9,940 bases of DNA, from the NCBI GenBank assembly GCA_024689165.1, contig JAILDS010000315.1, positions 1 through 9,940 on the forward strand. Direction: 5' to 3'. The position numbers and the translations under genes are program-made. Positions 1 to 6,491 of this stretch are shown one piece after another. The DNA comes from Clostridia bacterium (GTDB taxonomy: Bacteria; Bacillota; Clostridia; Oscillospirales; Acutalibacteraceae). A model generated the notes under the pieces. That model was not told the origin of the DNA and made no database searches. It saw only the letters and a list, made by a program, of their open reading frames with translations. Position 1 is the first letter of the stretch. Each line of letters starts with the position of its first letter.

Positions 1-841
1 CCTCTATCTGGGTCAGGCAGTCGGGGATACTGTCCCCGGTGACGGCGTTGTGCACCGCGATGACCGCCGAATTGTAATCCTTTGCCAGAGCGCTGATCTT
101 TTTGTAGCTCTCGGGCCTTTCAAACCTGAGGCAGCGCTCGAGCATACCGGAAAGCGCGGTGCGCCGCTCGGCGAAGGGCATGATTATCCCGTCGGGCTCG
201 GCGTATTCCCACGCCAGACGGAAATAGTATTCGGCCTTGTCCCAGACGCGCATGAGCATATAGCCGACGGAAATGTTCAGGCAGAGCTGTATGGTCGCTA
301 TCGGGCAGGGCTTTTTCATGAAAATGAGCGCGCTCTCCGCCATGCCGACGGCTCTTTCGCGGCTGTCGGTCTCAATAAGATAGAGCGAATAGGCGAAAAA
401 CGCCATCGGTCTTACGGATTCGAGCCCGTCGAAGGAGGTTATGCCCACCGGGGGAAAATTGATCGCGCGGAAATTCTGGATGAGTATGTTCAGATATATC
501 TCGAAGAACTCGACCGCCCTGCTCTCCTCTTTCATAAGCTGCGCGAACTCAAGGCTGTTTTTGACGGTCTCGACGTCGCCGCAGGCGAGAGATGCGAGCA
601 CGTAGCCCAGGGTTATCCCCGCGCCGCGGGCGGAATCGGGCTCGTCGAGCTCGGTCTGTATGTCCAGCAGCTCGCCGAATTCATTTTTCGCGAAGGCGAT
701 GTTCCCGCGGTAATACGCAAGCTCCGCCGAAGCGAGCCGGCGCTCCGTCGGATCGGATATCCCGGCGACAAAATCGTCCGCTCCGCCGGAAGCGAACTCC
801 CCCATCGTCAGGATAAAAGGGTTTGCAAACGTTTTGCTCAA
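1..841 (-). CDS. Partial regulator-like protein with TPR-like helices (probable LuxR/MalT-type, C-terminus missing)
   Basis: An open leftward frame of 280 codons is cut by the left edge. I chose the TTG at 839-841 because GGAGGG lies 9 bases upstream and an in-frame TAA lies further up; the next start, ATG at 803-805 (codon 13), has no such site. The visible part is mainly helical. TPR-like stretches are at residues 40-55 (ELAYYRGNIAFAKNEF) and about 200-223 (AEYYFRLAWEYAEPDG followed by IIMPF). This pattern resembles the segment before the helix-turn-helix of MalT-like LuxR regulators, here without the large N-terminal NTPase. The DNA-binding domain would lie beyond the edge and is not seen, so the LuxR call is inference. 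Being divergent from a ligase gene fits a local transcriptional regulator. It could also be another TPR protein. The reading frame itself is convincing. Confidence 0.7.
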   Translation of the reverse strand, partial: MSKTFANPFILTMGEFASGGADDFVAGISDPTERRLASAELAYYRGNIAFAKNEFGELLDIQTELDEPDSARGAGITLGYVLASLACGDVETVKNSLEFAQLMKEESRAVEFFEIYLNILIQNFRAINFPPVGITSFDGLESVRPMAFFAYSLYLIETDSRERAVGMAESALIFMKKPCPIATIQLCLNISVGYMLMRVWDKAEYYFRLAWEYAEPDGIIMPFAERRTALSGMLERCLRFERPESYKKISALAKDYNSAVIAVHNAVTGDSIPDCLTQIE

Positions 842-894
842 TTTGACGCGCCCTCCGAAAAATAGTCCGTAATAATCGCCTTTAGGACGATGTA

Positions 895-923
895 ATTATA
901 CTTGATTTACTGTATGATGTCAA
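895..923 (-). promoter_or_regulatory. Perfect-consensus sigma-A promoter for the leftward regulator gene
   Basis: On the minus strand TTGACA (918-923) is followed after exactly 17 bases by TATAAT (895-900). Both hexamers match the housekeeping consensus 6/6. Transcription would start near 888, giving a leader of roughly 47 bases before the TTG start at 841. A perfect promoter suggests strong expression unless repressed, and an inverted repeat overlaps the -35 side. Confidence 0.85.
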
Positions 924-948
924 CAGTGATACGTGTATGTGTACTGTT
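922..948. promoter_or_regulatory. Inverted repeat, candidate operator in the divergent promoter region
   Basis: AACAGT (922-927) and its exact reverse complement ACTGTT (943-948) are separated by 15 bases. The left arm overlaps the first bases of the -35 hexamer of the leftward promoter. The repeat lies 54 bases upstream of the start of the rightward ligase gene. A protein bound here could control both genes, for example the neighbouring regulator. The arms are only 6 bp, so chance is possible. Confidence 0.35.
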
Positions 949-1001
949 TATTAACAAATCTTAAGGAAAAGTCACAATTTCGTTACATTCAGGAGGACGT
1001 C

Positions 1002-2693
1002 ATGGTCGAACCCGGGAATATGAGCTGCTACGAATACTACAAGGCGTGTACCGACGAATACGGCGAGTACTGGTGCCAGCAGCATCTGTCTAAAAAGTAT
1101 TCAAACAAAAGGATAATCGCCGATATGGACGCGCTTTCGGCGTTTTTCAGAGTCGAGCTGGGGCTTCAGCCCGGCGACGTCTATTCCGTCTTCATGCCGA
1201 CGACCGTCCAGTCCATAGTCGCTTTCTACGCTCTCAACAAGGTCGGCGTCATCGTGAACTTCATCCATCCGCTGCTGCCCGCCGAAGCCGTGAAGGAGAT
1301 CATACAGTCCCTCGGCTCAAAGGGCGTGATGATACTCGACCTTCTCAGCAAGGACTATATCGAGATGCTCAACTCCCTTAAACTCCCCGTGCTGGTCGCG
1401 CACACGTCGGACTACGGCCCGCTGGCGGCCAAGGGCGCGATCGGCGGAGCGGAGCTCATCATGAAAAAAGCTTTCCCGAAGCTCGTCAGCCGCGAGGATT
1501 ATCTCACTGCGGTCAAAAGGTTCCGCAAAGCCAACGTTAAGGATCACTGCGACTGCGATAAGACCGCCGTTTACCTCAACGGCGGCGGCACCACCGGCAA
1601 GGCGAAAACGATAAAGCTCACCTCAAGAGCGATAAACGAGATAGTTTTCAGGATGTCCAAGCTCGACAGGATCCACCGCCCCGGCGAGGACGCGGAGGTC
1701 ATAGTGCTGCCGCTGTTCCACTGCTTCGGGCTGTCGGTCGCCATGCACATGGCCATGTGCAACGGCGCGAAGCTCATCCCGATGATGAAATTCGACGCTG
1801 GTTACTTCAATTACCTGATGCGGCATAACTGCGTCGTCGGCATAGTCGGCATCCCGGTGATGTTCAAAAAGCTCATGGAGCACAAAAAGTTCGACAACAA
1901 GTGCCTCAAGAACCTCAGGCTCGCTTTCTGCGGCGGCGACGACGCCCCGCAGGTCTGGCTCGACGAGTTCAACTCATACCTTGAAAAGTGGGGCTCTGTC
2001 TGCCGCCTGCGCCAGGGCTACGGCCTGACCGAGGTCGGCTCGGTCTGCTGCACCTGTTCCAACGACGTTTTCAAGCCCAATTCCATAGGCGTGCCGATCG
2101 AGGGCGTCGAAATGGACGTCTGGGACGACCGCGGCAACCCGATGCCCGTCGGCGAGGTCGGCGAGCTGGTGGTGGCCGGCCCGACGATAATGAGCGGATA
2201 TTATACGGACGACGGGCACAACGGCGAAGGGCTCGAGGAGGATTTCGAGGGCAAGCTCTGGGTCAGGAGCGGCGACCTCGGCTGGCGCGACGAGGACGGC
2301 TTCTATTACTTCTCCGGCAGGAAAAAGAGGGTCATTATCATCTCCGGCTACAACGTCTACCCGTCGGATATCGAAAAGATGCTCTGTGAGCTCGAATACG
2401 TCGACCAGGCCTGCTGCGTCAAGGGCTTCGACGCGAACGGCAAGCAGATAATAAGGCTCTTCGTCTCTTACAAGGACGGCGCGGAGCGCGACGAAGCGCG
2501 CGTGAACGAAATGCTCGGCCTGATAGAAAAGAATTTCTCGAAATTCTCCGTCCCGAGGGACGTCGTCGAGCTGCCCCGCCTGCCCGAGACCCCGCTGATG
2601 AAGGTCGACTTCATGCTGCTGACTCAGAACAGCCCCGACGAGCCGGTCTACACCCCGCCGACGGACGTGAAGAAGTCGCTGATTGCAATTTGA
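1002..2693 (+). CDS. AMP-forming acyl/aryl acid ligase (ANL superfamily)
   Basis: This 563-residue protein has the full adenylate-forming fold. The phosphate-binding loop is NGGGTTGKAK at about residues 193-202. The adenine-site motif GYGLTE is at 339-344 and the ribose-binding GD at 424-425. The hinge and C-terminal subdomain signature GRKKRVIIISGYNVYPSDIE is at 439-458. The catalytic lysine is kept near residue 534 (PLMKVDF). Known family chemistry is carboxylate plus ATP to acyl-AMP, then transfer to CoA or a carrier-protein thiol. The start is ATG 1002, five bases after AGGAGG (991-996); an upstream in-frame ATG at 933 lacks such a site. The P-loop begins NGGGTTG instead of the usual TSGTTG. 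It stands alone between a divergent regulator gene and a terminator. It may act with the A-T-C operon to the right, but the substrate is unknown and a catabolic acyl-CoA ligase role is equally possible. Confidence 0.93.
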   Translation: MVEPGNMSCYEYYKACTDEYGEYWCQQHLSKKYSNKRIIADMDALSAFFRVELGLQPGDVYSVFMPTTVQSIVAFYALNKVGVIVNFIHPLLPAEAVKEIIQSLGSKGVMILDLLSKDYIEMLNSLKLPVLVAHTSDYGPLAAKGAIGGAELIMKKAFPKLVSREDYLTAVKRFRKANVKDHCDCDKTAVYLNGGGTTGKAKTIKLTSRAINEIVFRMSKLDRIHRPGEDAEVIVLPLFHCFGLSVAMHMAMCNGAKLIPMMKFDAGYFNYLMRHNCVVGIVGIPVMFKKLMEHKKFDNKCLKNLRLAFCGGDDAPQVWLDEFNSYLEKWGSVCRLRQGYGLTEVGSVCCTCSNDVFKPNSIGVPIEGVEMDVWDDRGNPMPVGEVGELVVAGPTIMSGYYTDDGHNGEGLEEDFEGKLWVRSGDLGWRDEDGFYYFSGRKKRVIIISGYNVYPSDIEKMLCELEYVDQACCVKGFDANGKQIIRLFVSYKDGAERDEARVNEMLGLIEKNFSKFSVPRDVVELPRLPETPLMKVDFMLLTQNSPDEPVYTPPTDVKKSLIAI

Positions 2694-2695
2694 TC

Positions 2696-2733
2696 AGCTG
2701 ATAGCTGTTAGCAGATAGCAGATAGCTGATAGC
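2696..2733. repeat. Heptanucleotide tandem repeat, 5.4 copies
   Basis: Five 7-base units start at 2696, 2703, 2710, 2717 and 2724 (AGCTGAT, AGCTGTT, AGCAGAT, AGCAGAT, AGCTGAT), followed by a partial AGC. The consensus is AGC(T/A)GAT. The array begins two bases after the ligase stop codon. Its first unit forms the 10-bp palindrome ATCAGCTGAT (2693-2702) with the preceding bases. It could expand or contract by replication slippage. Confidence 0.85.
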
Positions 2734-2764
2734 ACTTTGATTATTTGGATAGTTTAAAAATGCG

Positions 2765-2796
2765 GCGCGCCGTCGGATGACGGCGCGCGTTTTTTT
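2765..2796 (+). terminator. Rho-independent terminator after the ligase gene, possibly bidirectional
   Basis: A perfect 10-bp GC stem GCGCGCCGTC/GACGGCGCGC (2765-2774 and 2779-2788) closes a GGAT loop. It is followed by one G and seven T residues (2790-2796). Five A residues (2756-2760) precede the stem, so on the minus strand it also ends in a short U-run. It could therefore stop leftward transcripts from the membrane-protein gene that ends at 2840. Confidence 0.93.
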
Positions 2797-2839
2797 GTGA
2801 TACGGCGGTTTCGGGGACGGCAGTCTGTGTTCCTGGGAC

Positions 2840-3457
2840 CTATTTCCCTTTCCAGACGACGCCTTCCGGGGCGTGCGAGCGGATGAAATCCACCAGAAAA
2901 TCGAAATCCTCCCCGTCCGCGTAGGCCTCGTTATGTCCCCCGCCGATGAGCTTTATGACCCCGCGCCTGCGGCGGAGCACGACCTTGCGCAGGCGGCAGA
3001 ACTCCGTCGTCGAGGTATTCCTCCCGCCGTGGGTCAATCCTATGCCTACCGTGGTCGGATTTCCTGCGAGCGCGCCGACTATCACGGTCGCTTCGCCGAT
3101 CTTTTTCGCCTTTTTCGCCTGAGATTCGACCTGCCTGTGAACGAGGACCTTTTCGTCCATCGTGAACTCAACTATATATTTGCCGCCCATGATCGCGGCG
3201 TAGATAAGATAGCCGATGACGAGCAGGCCCGCCATGATACCGCCGATGATCCCCAGCAGCGGGAGCTGCGTGACGAACCCCGACAAAGACCCGTCCTCGA
3301 TACACGTGATTATCGAGATGAACAGCCATACTCCGGCAGTCACGCCGAAGATGACCTTCGCGGTCAGCACGAAGATCCACGGGTTGCTCAACAGGCTCAT
3401 CTCATATACCCAGCGGTAAACGCCGGAGGCGTCCCGTCTTATTTTTTCCATTATCAT
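2840..3457 (-). CDS. Two-helix membrane protein of unknown function
   Basis: The protein has 205 residues. A short cytoplasmic-looking basic start (MEKIRRD) is followed by a GVYRWVYEM segment. Two hydrophobic helices follow at about residues 27-51 and 65-90. The remaining 115 residues are soluble, with alternating beta-like stretches (KYIVEF, KVLVHRQVE, RRGVIKLIGG) and the end EDFDFLVDFI. This layout, two helices then a small beta-rich domain, resembles membrane proteins with a bacterial PH-like domain, but that is only an impression. I chose the first ATG (3457), 5 bases after a GGAAAGG site; ATG 3451 is the alternative. It lies 76 bases downstream of the metallophosphoesterase gene on the same strand, with no clear terminator between, so the two may share a transcript. 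I know no specific function. Confidence 0.8.
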   Translation of the reverse strand: MIMEKIRRDASGVYRWVYEMSLLSNPWIFVLTAKVIFGVTAGVWLFISIITCIEDGSLSGFVTQLPLLGIIGGIMAGLLVIGYLIYAAIMGGKYIVEFTMDEKVLVHRQVESQAKKAKKIGEATVIVGALAGNPTTVGIGLTHGGRNTSTTEFCRLRKVVLRRRRGVIKLIGGGHNEAYADGEDFDFLVDFIRSHAPEGVVWKGK

Positions 3458-3487
3458 ACCCGCCTTTCCGTATCCGGGTGCATGAAC

Positions 3488-3509
3488 GCGGGCGAGCGCT
3501 CAGGCCCGC
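3488..3509 (-). other. Short GC hairpin between phosphoesterase and membrane-protein genes
   Basis: GCGGGC (3488-3493) pairs with GCCCGC (3504-3509) around a 10-base loop, 25 to 46 bases past the phosphoesterase stop. No T-run follows on either strand. It could weaken read-through or stabilise the upstream RNA but is not a convincing terminator. Confidence 0.4.
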
Positions 3510-3533
3510 CCGATCGTTGTTCAAATCAGCGGT

Positions 3534-4691
3534 TCAGGCGCCGAAGAAGGCTTCGATCCTGTTCCTCAGGTCCTTGAAGAAATCGCTGACCCTTTTGAAA
3601 AACAGCTGCAGCTTGTACAGCACCGCTGTGTCTGCGGAGCCGCCGAGTACCTCGTCGGCGGAAACGAGATAGGTCTCGTAAACGGAGGTGTCGGCCTCGT
3701 CGATGACAAACACCCTCGCGCCTCTGGTCTCTACCTCTCCGTAGGAACGGAAGCCGCAGGTGGGCGTGTTGATGATGTCCACGCCACGATAGGGAATGAC
3801 GAAGGTGTTCACGTGGTCATGCCCGCTGACGGTGGCGAGCACGTCGCCCTGCTCAAGGAAGGACGCGAACTGCCCGTCGTTCCTGCCGCCGGGGCAGGGA
3901 GTCTCGTGCAGGACGCCCTGCGCGTCGTCGGGAAGCACGTAGTATTTGCCGTCGTGTTCCACGGCTCCCTCGGTCCCTTCCCCGACCTCCTTGAGAGCGT
4001 CCCATATCTCGCCGACTATGATGTGCTGGAATGCAATGGAATAGACGGGCTCGCCGCCGTTGGCTTCTTTGAGCTCGTCGGACTTGTTTTTGTACCACTC
4101 TACCTGATCGGCGTGTACGTGGTCGTAGCCGTAATCGTAACCGTCGCCCTCGTCGTAGGTACCTGAATCGAACATCCAGACGTTGAAAGCGACCTTGCTG
4201 CCGTCGGAGGAGAGGATCGGTACGTTATAGGTGCCGCAGCCTGAAAGCGCGTCGCCCTCGTCAAGGGACACGCTGACCGAGAAGCTGTTGTACACCTCCA
4301 TCTGCTCTTCCTTCGAAAAACCGCTGTCCTGGTCGTCGTGGTTGCCGAACACTATGGCGACAGGCACGCCGAGGGACTCGAATATGTTCATGAACTGTTT
4401 GATGGCGTGCGTCGATTTGGCAGGCGACTTCGCCCAGTAGCCGGCGATATTGTCGCCTGTGAGCACCACAAGGTCGGGCTTTTCAGACTCGACTGTCTTT
4501 TTGAGGAAGCTCTTTGTCGCGGCTCTCAGATAGGTACCGTCCTGGATGTCGGAAAACTGCACTATCTTGAACCTGCCGTCGGAGTTGAAGCGAAGCCCGG
4601 TCTCCCTCGCCGTCGCAGCCGCGAAAACCGCAGGAATAAGCGTGCAGCATAAAAACACGGCGCACGTCAGAATCGATATAAGCTTTTTCAT
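3534..4691 (-). CDS. Secreted calcineurin-type metallophosphoesterase (Dcr2/purple-acid-phosphatase-like)
   Basis: This 385-residue protein starts with a signal peptide: MKK, a hydrophobic core at residues 4-22, and a likely signal peptidase I site near VFA-A (23-26). It should act outside the membrane. Metallophosphoesterase motifs appear in order: FSDIQDG (46-52), LTGDN (77-81), GNHDD (116-120), FQH (221-223) and GHDH (290-293). These supply the two-metal ligands that hydrolyse phosphate mono- or diesters. The first motif reads D-I-Q rather than the usual D-x-H, a variation I associate with Dcr2-like members. The C-terminal tail (about 358-385) alternates Phe/Leu with Lys/Arg and looks like an amphipathic helix, perhaps for membrane or wall contact. 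AGGAGG lies 9 bases before the ATG and a good promoter lies just upstream, so it is transcribed apart from the A-T-C operon. The substrate is unknown. Confidence 0.9.
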   Translation of the reverse strand: MKKLISILTCAVFLCCTLIPAVFAAATARETGLRFNSDGRFKIVQFSDIQDGTYLRAATKSFLKKTVESEKPDLVVLTGDNIAGYWAKSPAKSTHAIKQFMNIFESLGVPVAIVFGNHDDQDSGFSKEEQMEVYNSFSVSVSLDEGDALSGCGTYNVPILSSDGSKVAFNVWMFDSGTYDEGDGYDYGYDHVHADQVEWYKNKSDELKEANGGEPVYSIAFQHIIVGEIWDALKEVGEGTEGAVEHDGKYYVLPDDAQGVLHETPCPGGRNDGQFASFLEQGDVLATVSGHDHVNTFVIPYRGVDIINTPTCGFRSYGEVETRGARVFVIDEADTSVYETYLVSADEVLGGSADTAVLYKLQLFFKRVSDFFKDLRNRIEAFFGA

Positions 4692-4715
4692 GTCGGATTA
4701 CCTCCTCTGATCTGG

Positions 4716-4744
4716 ATATTACTATCTCGCGGGATTTTTGTCAA
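4716..4744 (-). promoter_or_regulatory. Sigma-A promoter for the metallophosphoesterase gene
   Basis: Minus-strand TTGACA (4739-4744, 6/6 to consensus) and TAATAT (4716-4721, 4/6) are separated by exactly 17 bases. The predicted start near 4709 leaves a leader of only about 18 bases, just enough for the AGGAGG site at 4702-4707 region and its spacer. Confidence 0.75.
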
Positions 4745-4758
4745 GCCGATACGGCGAA

Positions 4759-4786
4759 GGGGCGCCGGGCAAAAACCCGGCGCCCC
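4759..4786 (-). terminator. Strong hairpin downstream of the A-T-C operon (terminator-like, no U-run)
   Basis: A perfect 11-bp stem GGGGCGCCGGG/CCCGGCGCCCC (4759-4769 and 4776-4786) closes a CAAAAA loop. It lies about 60 bases past the last operon gene and just upstream of the phosphoesterase promoter. Its place suggests transcript termination or 3'-end protection, but no T-run follows on either strand. Two weaker stems lie closer to the gene: ATACGG/CCGTAT (4803-4820) and CCCGAA/TTCGGG (4821-4840). Confidence 0.55.
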
Positions 4787-4846
4787 CGTAAAGAGCGTTC
4801 TTATACGGAATGAACCGTATCCCGAAACCACCCGTTCGGGCGATCA

Positions 4847-6223
4847 TTATTCGCCGTCGGAAGCGGGGACGGACTTTGCCGCAAGCTCGTCTATCGTGCT
4901 GTCCGGGCTTTCTATACCGGCAAGGATGAACCTGATCATGAACTCGTGGAACCTTTTGAGGTTTTCACCGTCAAGATAAGTAAACGAATAAAGATAGTCT
5001 GCGTACAGGTCGCCCGAGTCGTCGTGCGGCATCAGGTTGAGGTACAGCGGCTGGAAAGCATACCCGGTATTGACGTGGTTCGCGGTGAATTTCAGTCCGA
5101 CGCCGTCGGTATTGAAGTACGGCTGGTACGTAAAGACGAGCGAACGGAATATCGCGTCCTCCGGGAAGCCGTATCTCTCGTTCGTCCACGGCAGGAAATC
5201 CTTCAGCTCGACGCTGATGTGACGATACATATCCTTCTGCGTGATATCGAGCTTCCTGAGCGCGTCGGCAAAGGTCGACGAACCAGGGATATCGGACCGC
5301 CAGACGATCTGGTGCGCCATGGTCATACCGCAGTCCTTTTCAAACAGCGCGCTGCGCCGAGCACCGGTGGTATCGAAGCAGACGTCGGTGCTCCCGCTCA
5401 TAAGGTACAGCCACGTGCGGACCGCGAGAGCGTAGTAGATCTGCGCGGACATATTGTTCGCAAGCGCGGCGTCGTTGATCTTCTTTACGGTTTCGGCAGG
5501 TATTCTTATTACGAGAGAGTCGCACAGGAACTGGTCCATCCTCAGCGGGAGTCCGTAGTTCTTGCCCTCAACGTATTCCACGCTCGGTCTTGGATTCATG
5601 GACGTGAAATGCGGCTCGGTCGAAAACACGGAGCGCCACCAGTCGATATCGGCCTGCGCCTTGGGCGACTCCTTGTATTTCCACGACTTTTCGATGTGCT
5701 TCTCCGGTCCGATCCCCTCGGGCGGAAGCTCGGTGCCGTTGACAAGAGCCGTGTAGACCTTGTCGAAATAAGTGATGACGGTTATAAGGCCTACGGAATC
5801 CATTATCATGTGGTAACCGTTGAAAAAGACGGTATGCTTCCCGCCGGGGCGGCGAATGAGCTTCGCATCGTAGAGCTGTTCGTCGTTATAGTTGTTCGGG
5901 AAGGGCTCGCGGGCTTTGTCGAGAAGGTATTCGTCCACGTCCTCCTCGCTTTTGTCGGACATGTCCACGAGCTCGATGCCCGTCGGCTCCTCGTCCGAGT
6001 AATACTGCCAGAACTTCTCTTCCTCGTACTCATGCATGCGGATGCGGCAGAACGGGAGCCTCTTGACCGTGAGCTTCAATGCCTCAAGTATCTTTTCTTC
6101 ATCGATCTCGTCTTCTATATCGACGCGCACGGGCATATTCAGAAGCGCTCTCGGCGCTCCTGCGACGTACACCAGAAGCGCGACCTGATCCGATGACAGG
6201 CGGAAATAACTCGGTTCGCTCAT
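4847..6223 (-). CDS. Stand-alone condensation-superfamily acyltransferase (C component)
   Basis: The 458-residue protein has the size and layout of a single condensation/WES/PapA5-type acyltransferase. An N-terminal half resembles the C-domain start, with LPFCRIRM (about 56-63) where C domains have a 'hPxLR' stretch. The active-site motif is YHMIMDSVG at 137-145. It keeps the second, catalytic His (H138) and the Asp (D142) of HHxxxDG, but has Tyr for the first His and Ser for the Gly. No clear DFGWG motif is visible in the C-terminal half. Known members move an acyl group from a carrier thioester or CoA to an amine or alcohol. Its start follows the ACP stop by 9 bases, and the stop codon leads into the ribosome site (TGAGGGGG), which points to coupled translation and joint action. 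It ends in tandem TAA-TGA stops. An alcohol O-acetyltransferase-like role is the main alternative to amide formation. Confidence 0.8.
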   Translation of the reverse strand: MSEPSYFRLSSDQVALLVYVAGAPRALLNMPVRVDIEDEIDEEKILEALKLTVKRLPFCRIRMHEYEEEKFWQYYSDEEPTGIELVDMSDKSEEDVDEYLLDKAREPFPNNYNDEQLYDAKLIRRPGGKHTVFFNGYHMIMDSVGLITVITYFDKVYTALVNGTELPPEGIGPEKHIEKSWKYKESPKAQADIDWWRSVFSTEPHFTSMNPRPSVEYVEGKNYGLPLRMDQFLCDSLVIRIPAETVKKINDAALANNMSAQIYYALAVRTWLYLMSGSTDVCFDTTGARRSALFEKDCGMTMAHQIVWRSDIPGSSTFADALRKLDITQKDMYRHISVELKDFLPWTNERYGFPEDAIFRSLVFTYQPYFNTDGVGLKFTANHVNTGYAFQPLYLNLMPHDDSGDLYADYLYSFTYLDGENLKRFHEFMIRFILAGIESPDSTIDELAAKSVPASDGE

Positions 6224-6232
6224 TTTTCCCCC

Positions 6233-6457
6233 TCAGACAAGCTTTTCAAGATAGGCGACAAGGTCGCCCACAGTGAAAATGGAGTTCAGGTCCTCGGTCG
6301 GGATCTCTACGCCGAACGCCTCCTCAAACCGCCCGACCATATCCATGATGTCGAGCGAATTCATGTGAAGGTCGGCCAGAAAACGCGTTTGTGTGGTGAT
6401 GGATTCTCTCGGCAGGTCGTTGTATTCGAGCAGTATATCGATGATTTTTTCTAACAT
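6233..6457 (-). CDS. Stand-alone acyl carrier protein (T component)
   Basis: The 74-residue acidic protein matches the length and four-helix pattern of acyl/peptidyl carrier proteins. The phosphopantetheine attachment site is Ser34 in DLHMNSLDIMDM (29-40), followed by the helix FEEAFGVEIP (44-53) and the C-terminal helix VGDLVAYLEKL. The residue before the serine is Asn where fatty-acid-synthesis ACPs have Asp (NSL for DSL), which suggests a dedicated rather than housekeeping ACP. AAGGAG lies 8 bases before the ATG. It sits between the ligase (69-base gap) and the condensation-type gene (9-base gap). It should carry the activated acyl group as a thioester between these two enzymes in the cytoplasm, once primed by a phosphopantetheinyl transferase encoded elsewhere. 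Confidence 0.93.
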   Translation of the reverse strand: MLEKIIDILLEYNDLPRESITTQTRFLADLHMNSLDIMDMVGRFEEAFGVEIPTEDLNSIFTVGDLVAYLEKLV

Positions 6458-6491
6458 TTTGACTTCTCCTTACAGGTTTTTTTATTTCCGT

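Noticed and set aside
50..865. Long rightward frame of 271 codons
   Set aside because: It is antisense to the regulator-like gene, which has a ribosome site, a perfect promoter and a plausible protein; the rightward product has a GC-driven composition (Arg/Gly/Ala/Glu) and no recognisable motif.
933..1001. Upstream ATG start for the left ligase, adding 23 residues
   Set aside because: No ribosome site precedes it, it falls in the control region with the inverted repeat, and ATG 1002 has AGGAGG five bases upstream.
2696..2733. CRISPR or attachment site
   Set aside because: The units are 7 bases with no spacers, and there is no integrase or tRNA gene nearby.
2873..3577. Rightward frame of 234 codons opposite the two-helix membrane protein
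   Set aside because: The product is highly charged and low in hydrophobic pattern, and it runs over two gene boundaries; the leftward frame gives coherent membrane helices.
4946..6196. Rightward frame of 416 codons opposite the condensation-type gene
   Set aside because: Mirror frame caused by GC-rich codon third positions; the leftward gene has an active-site motif, ribosome site and operon context.
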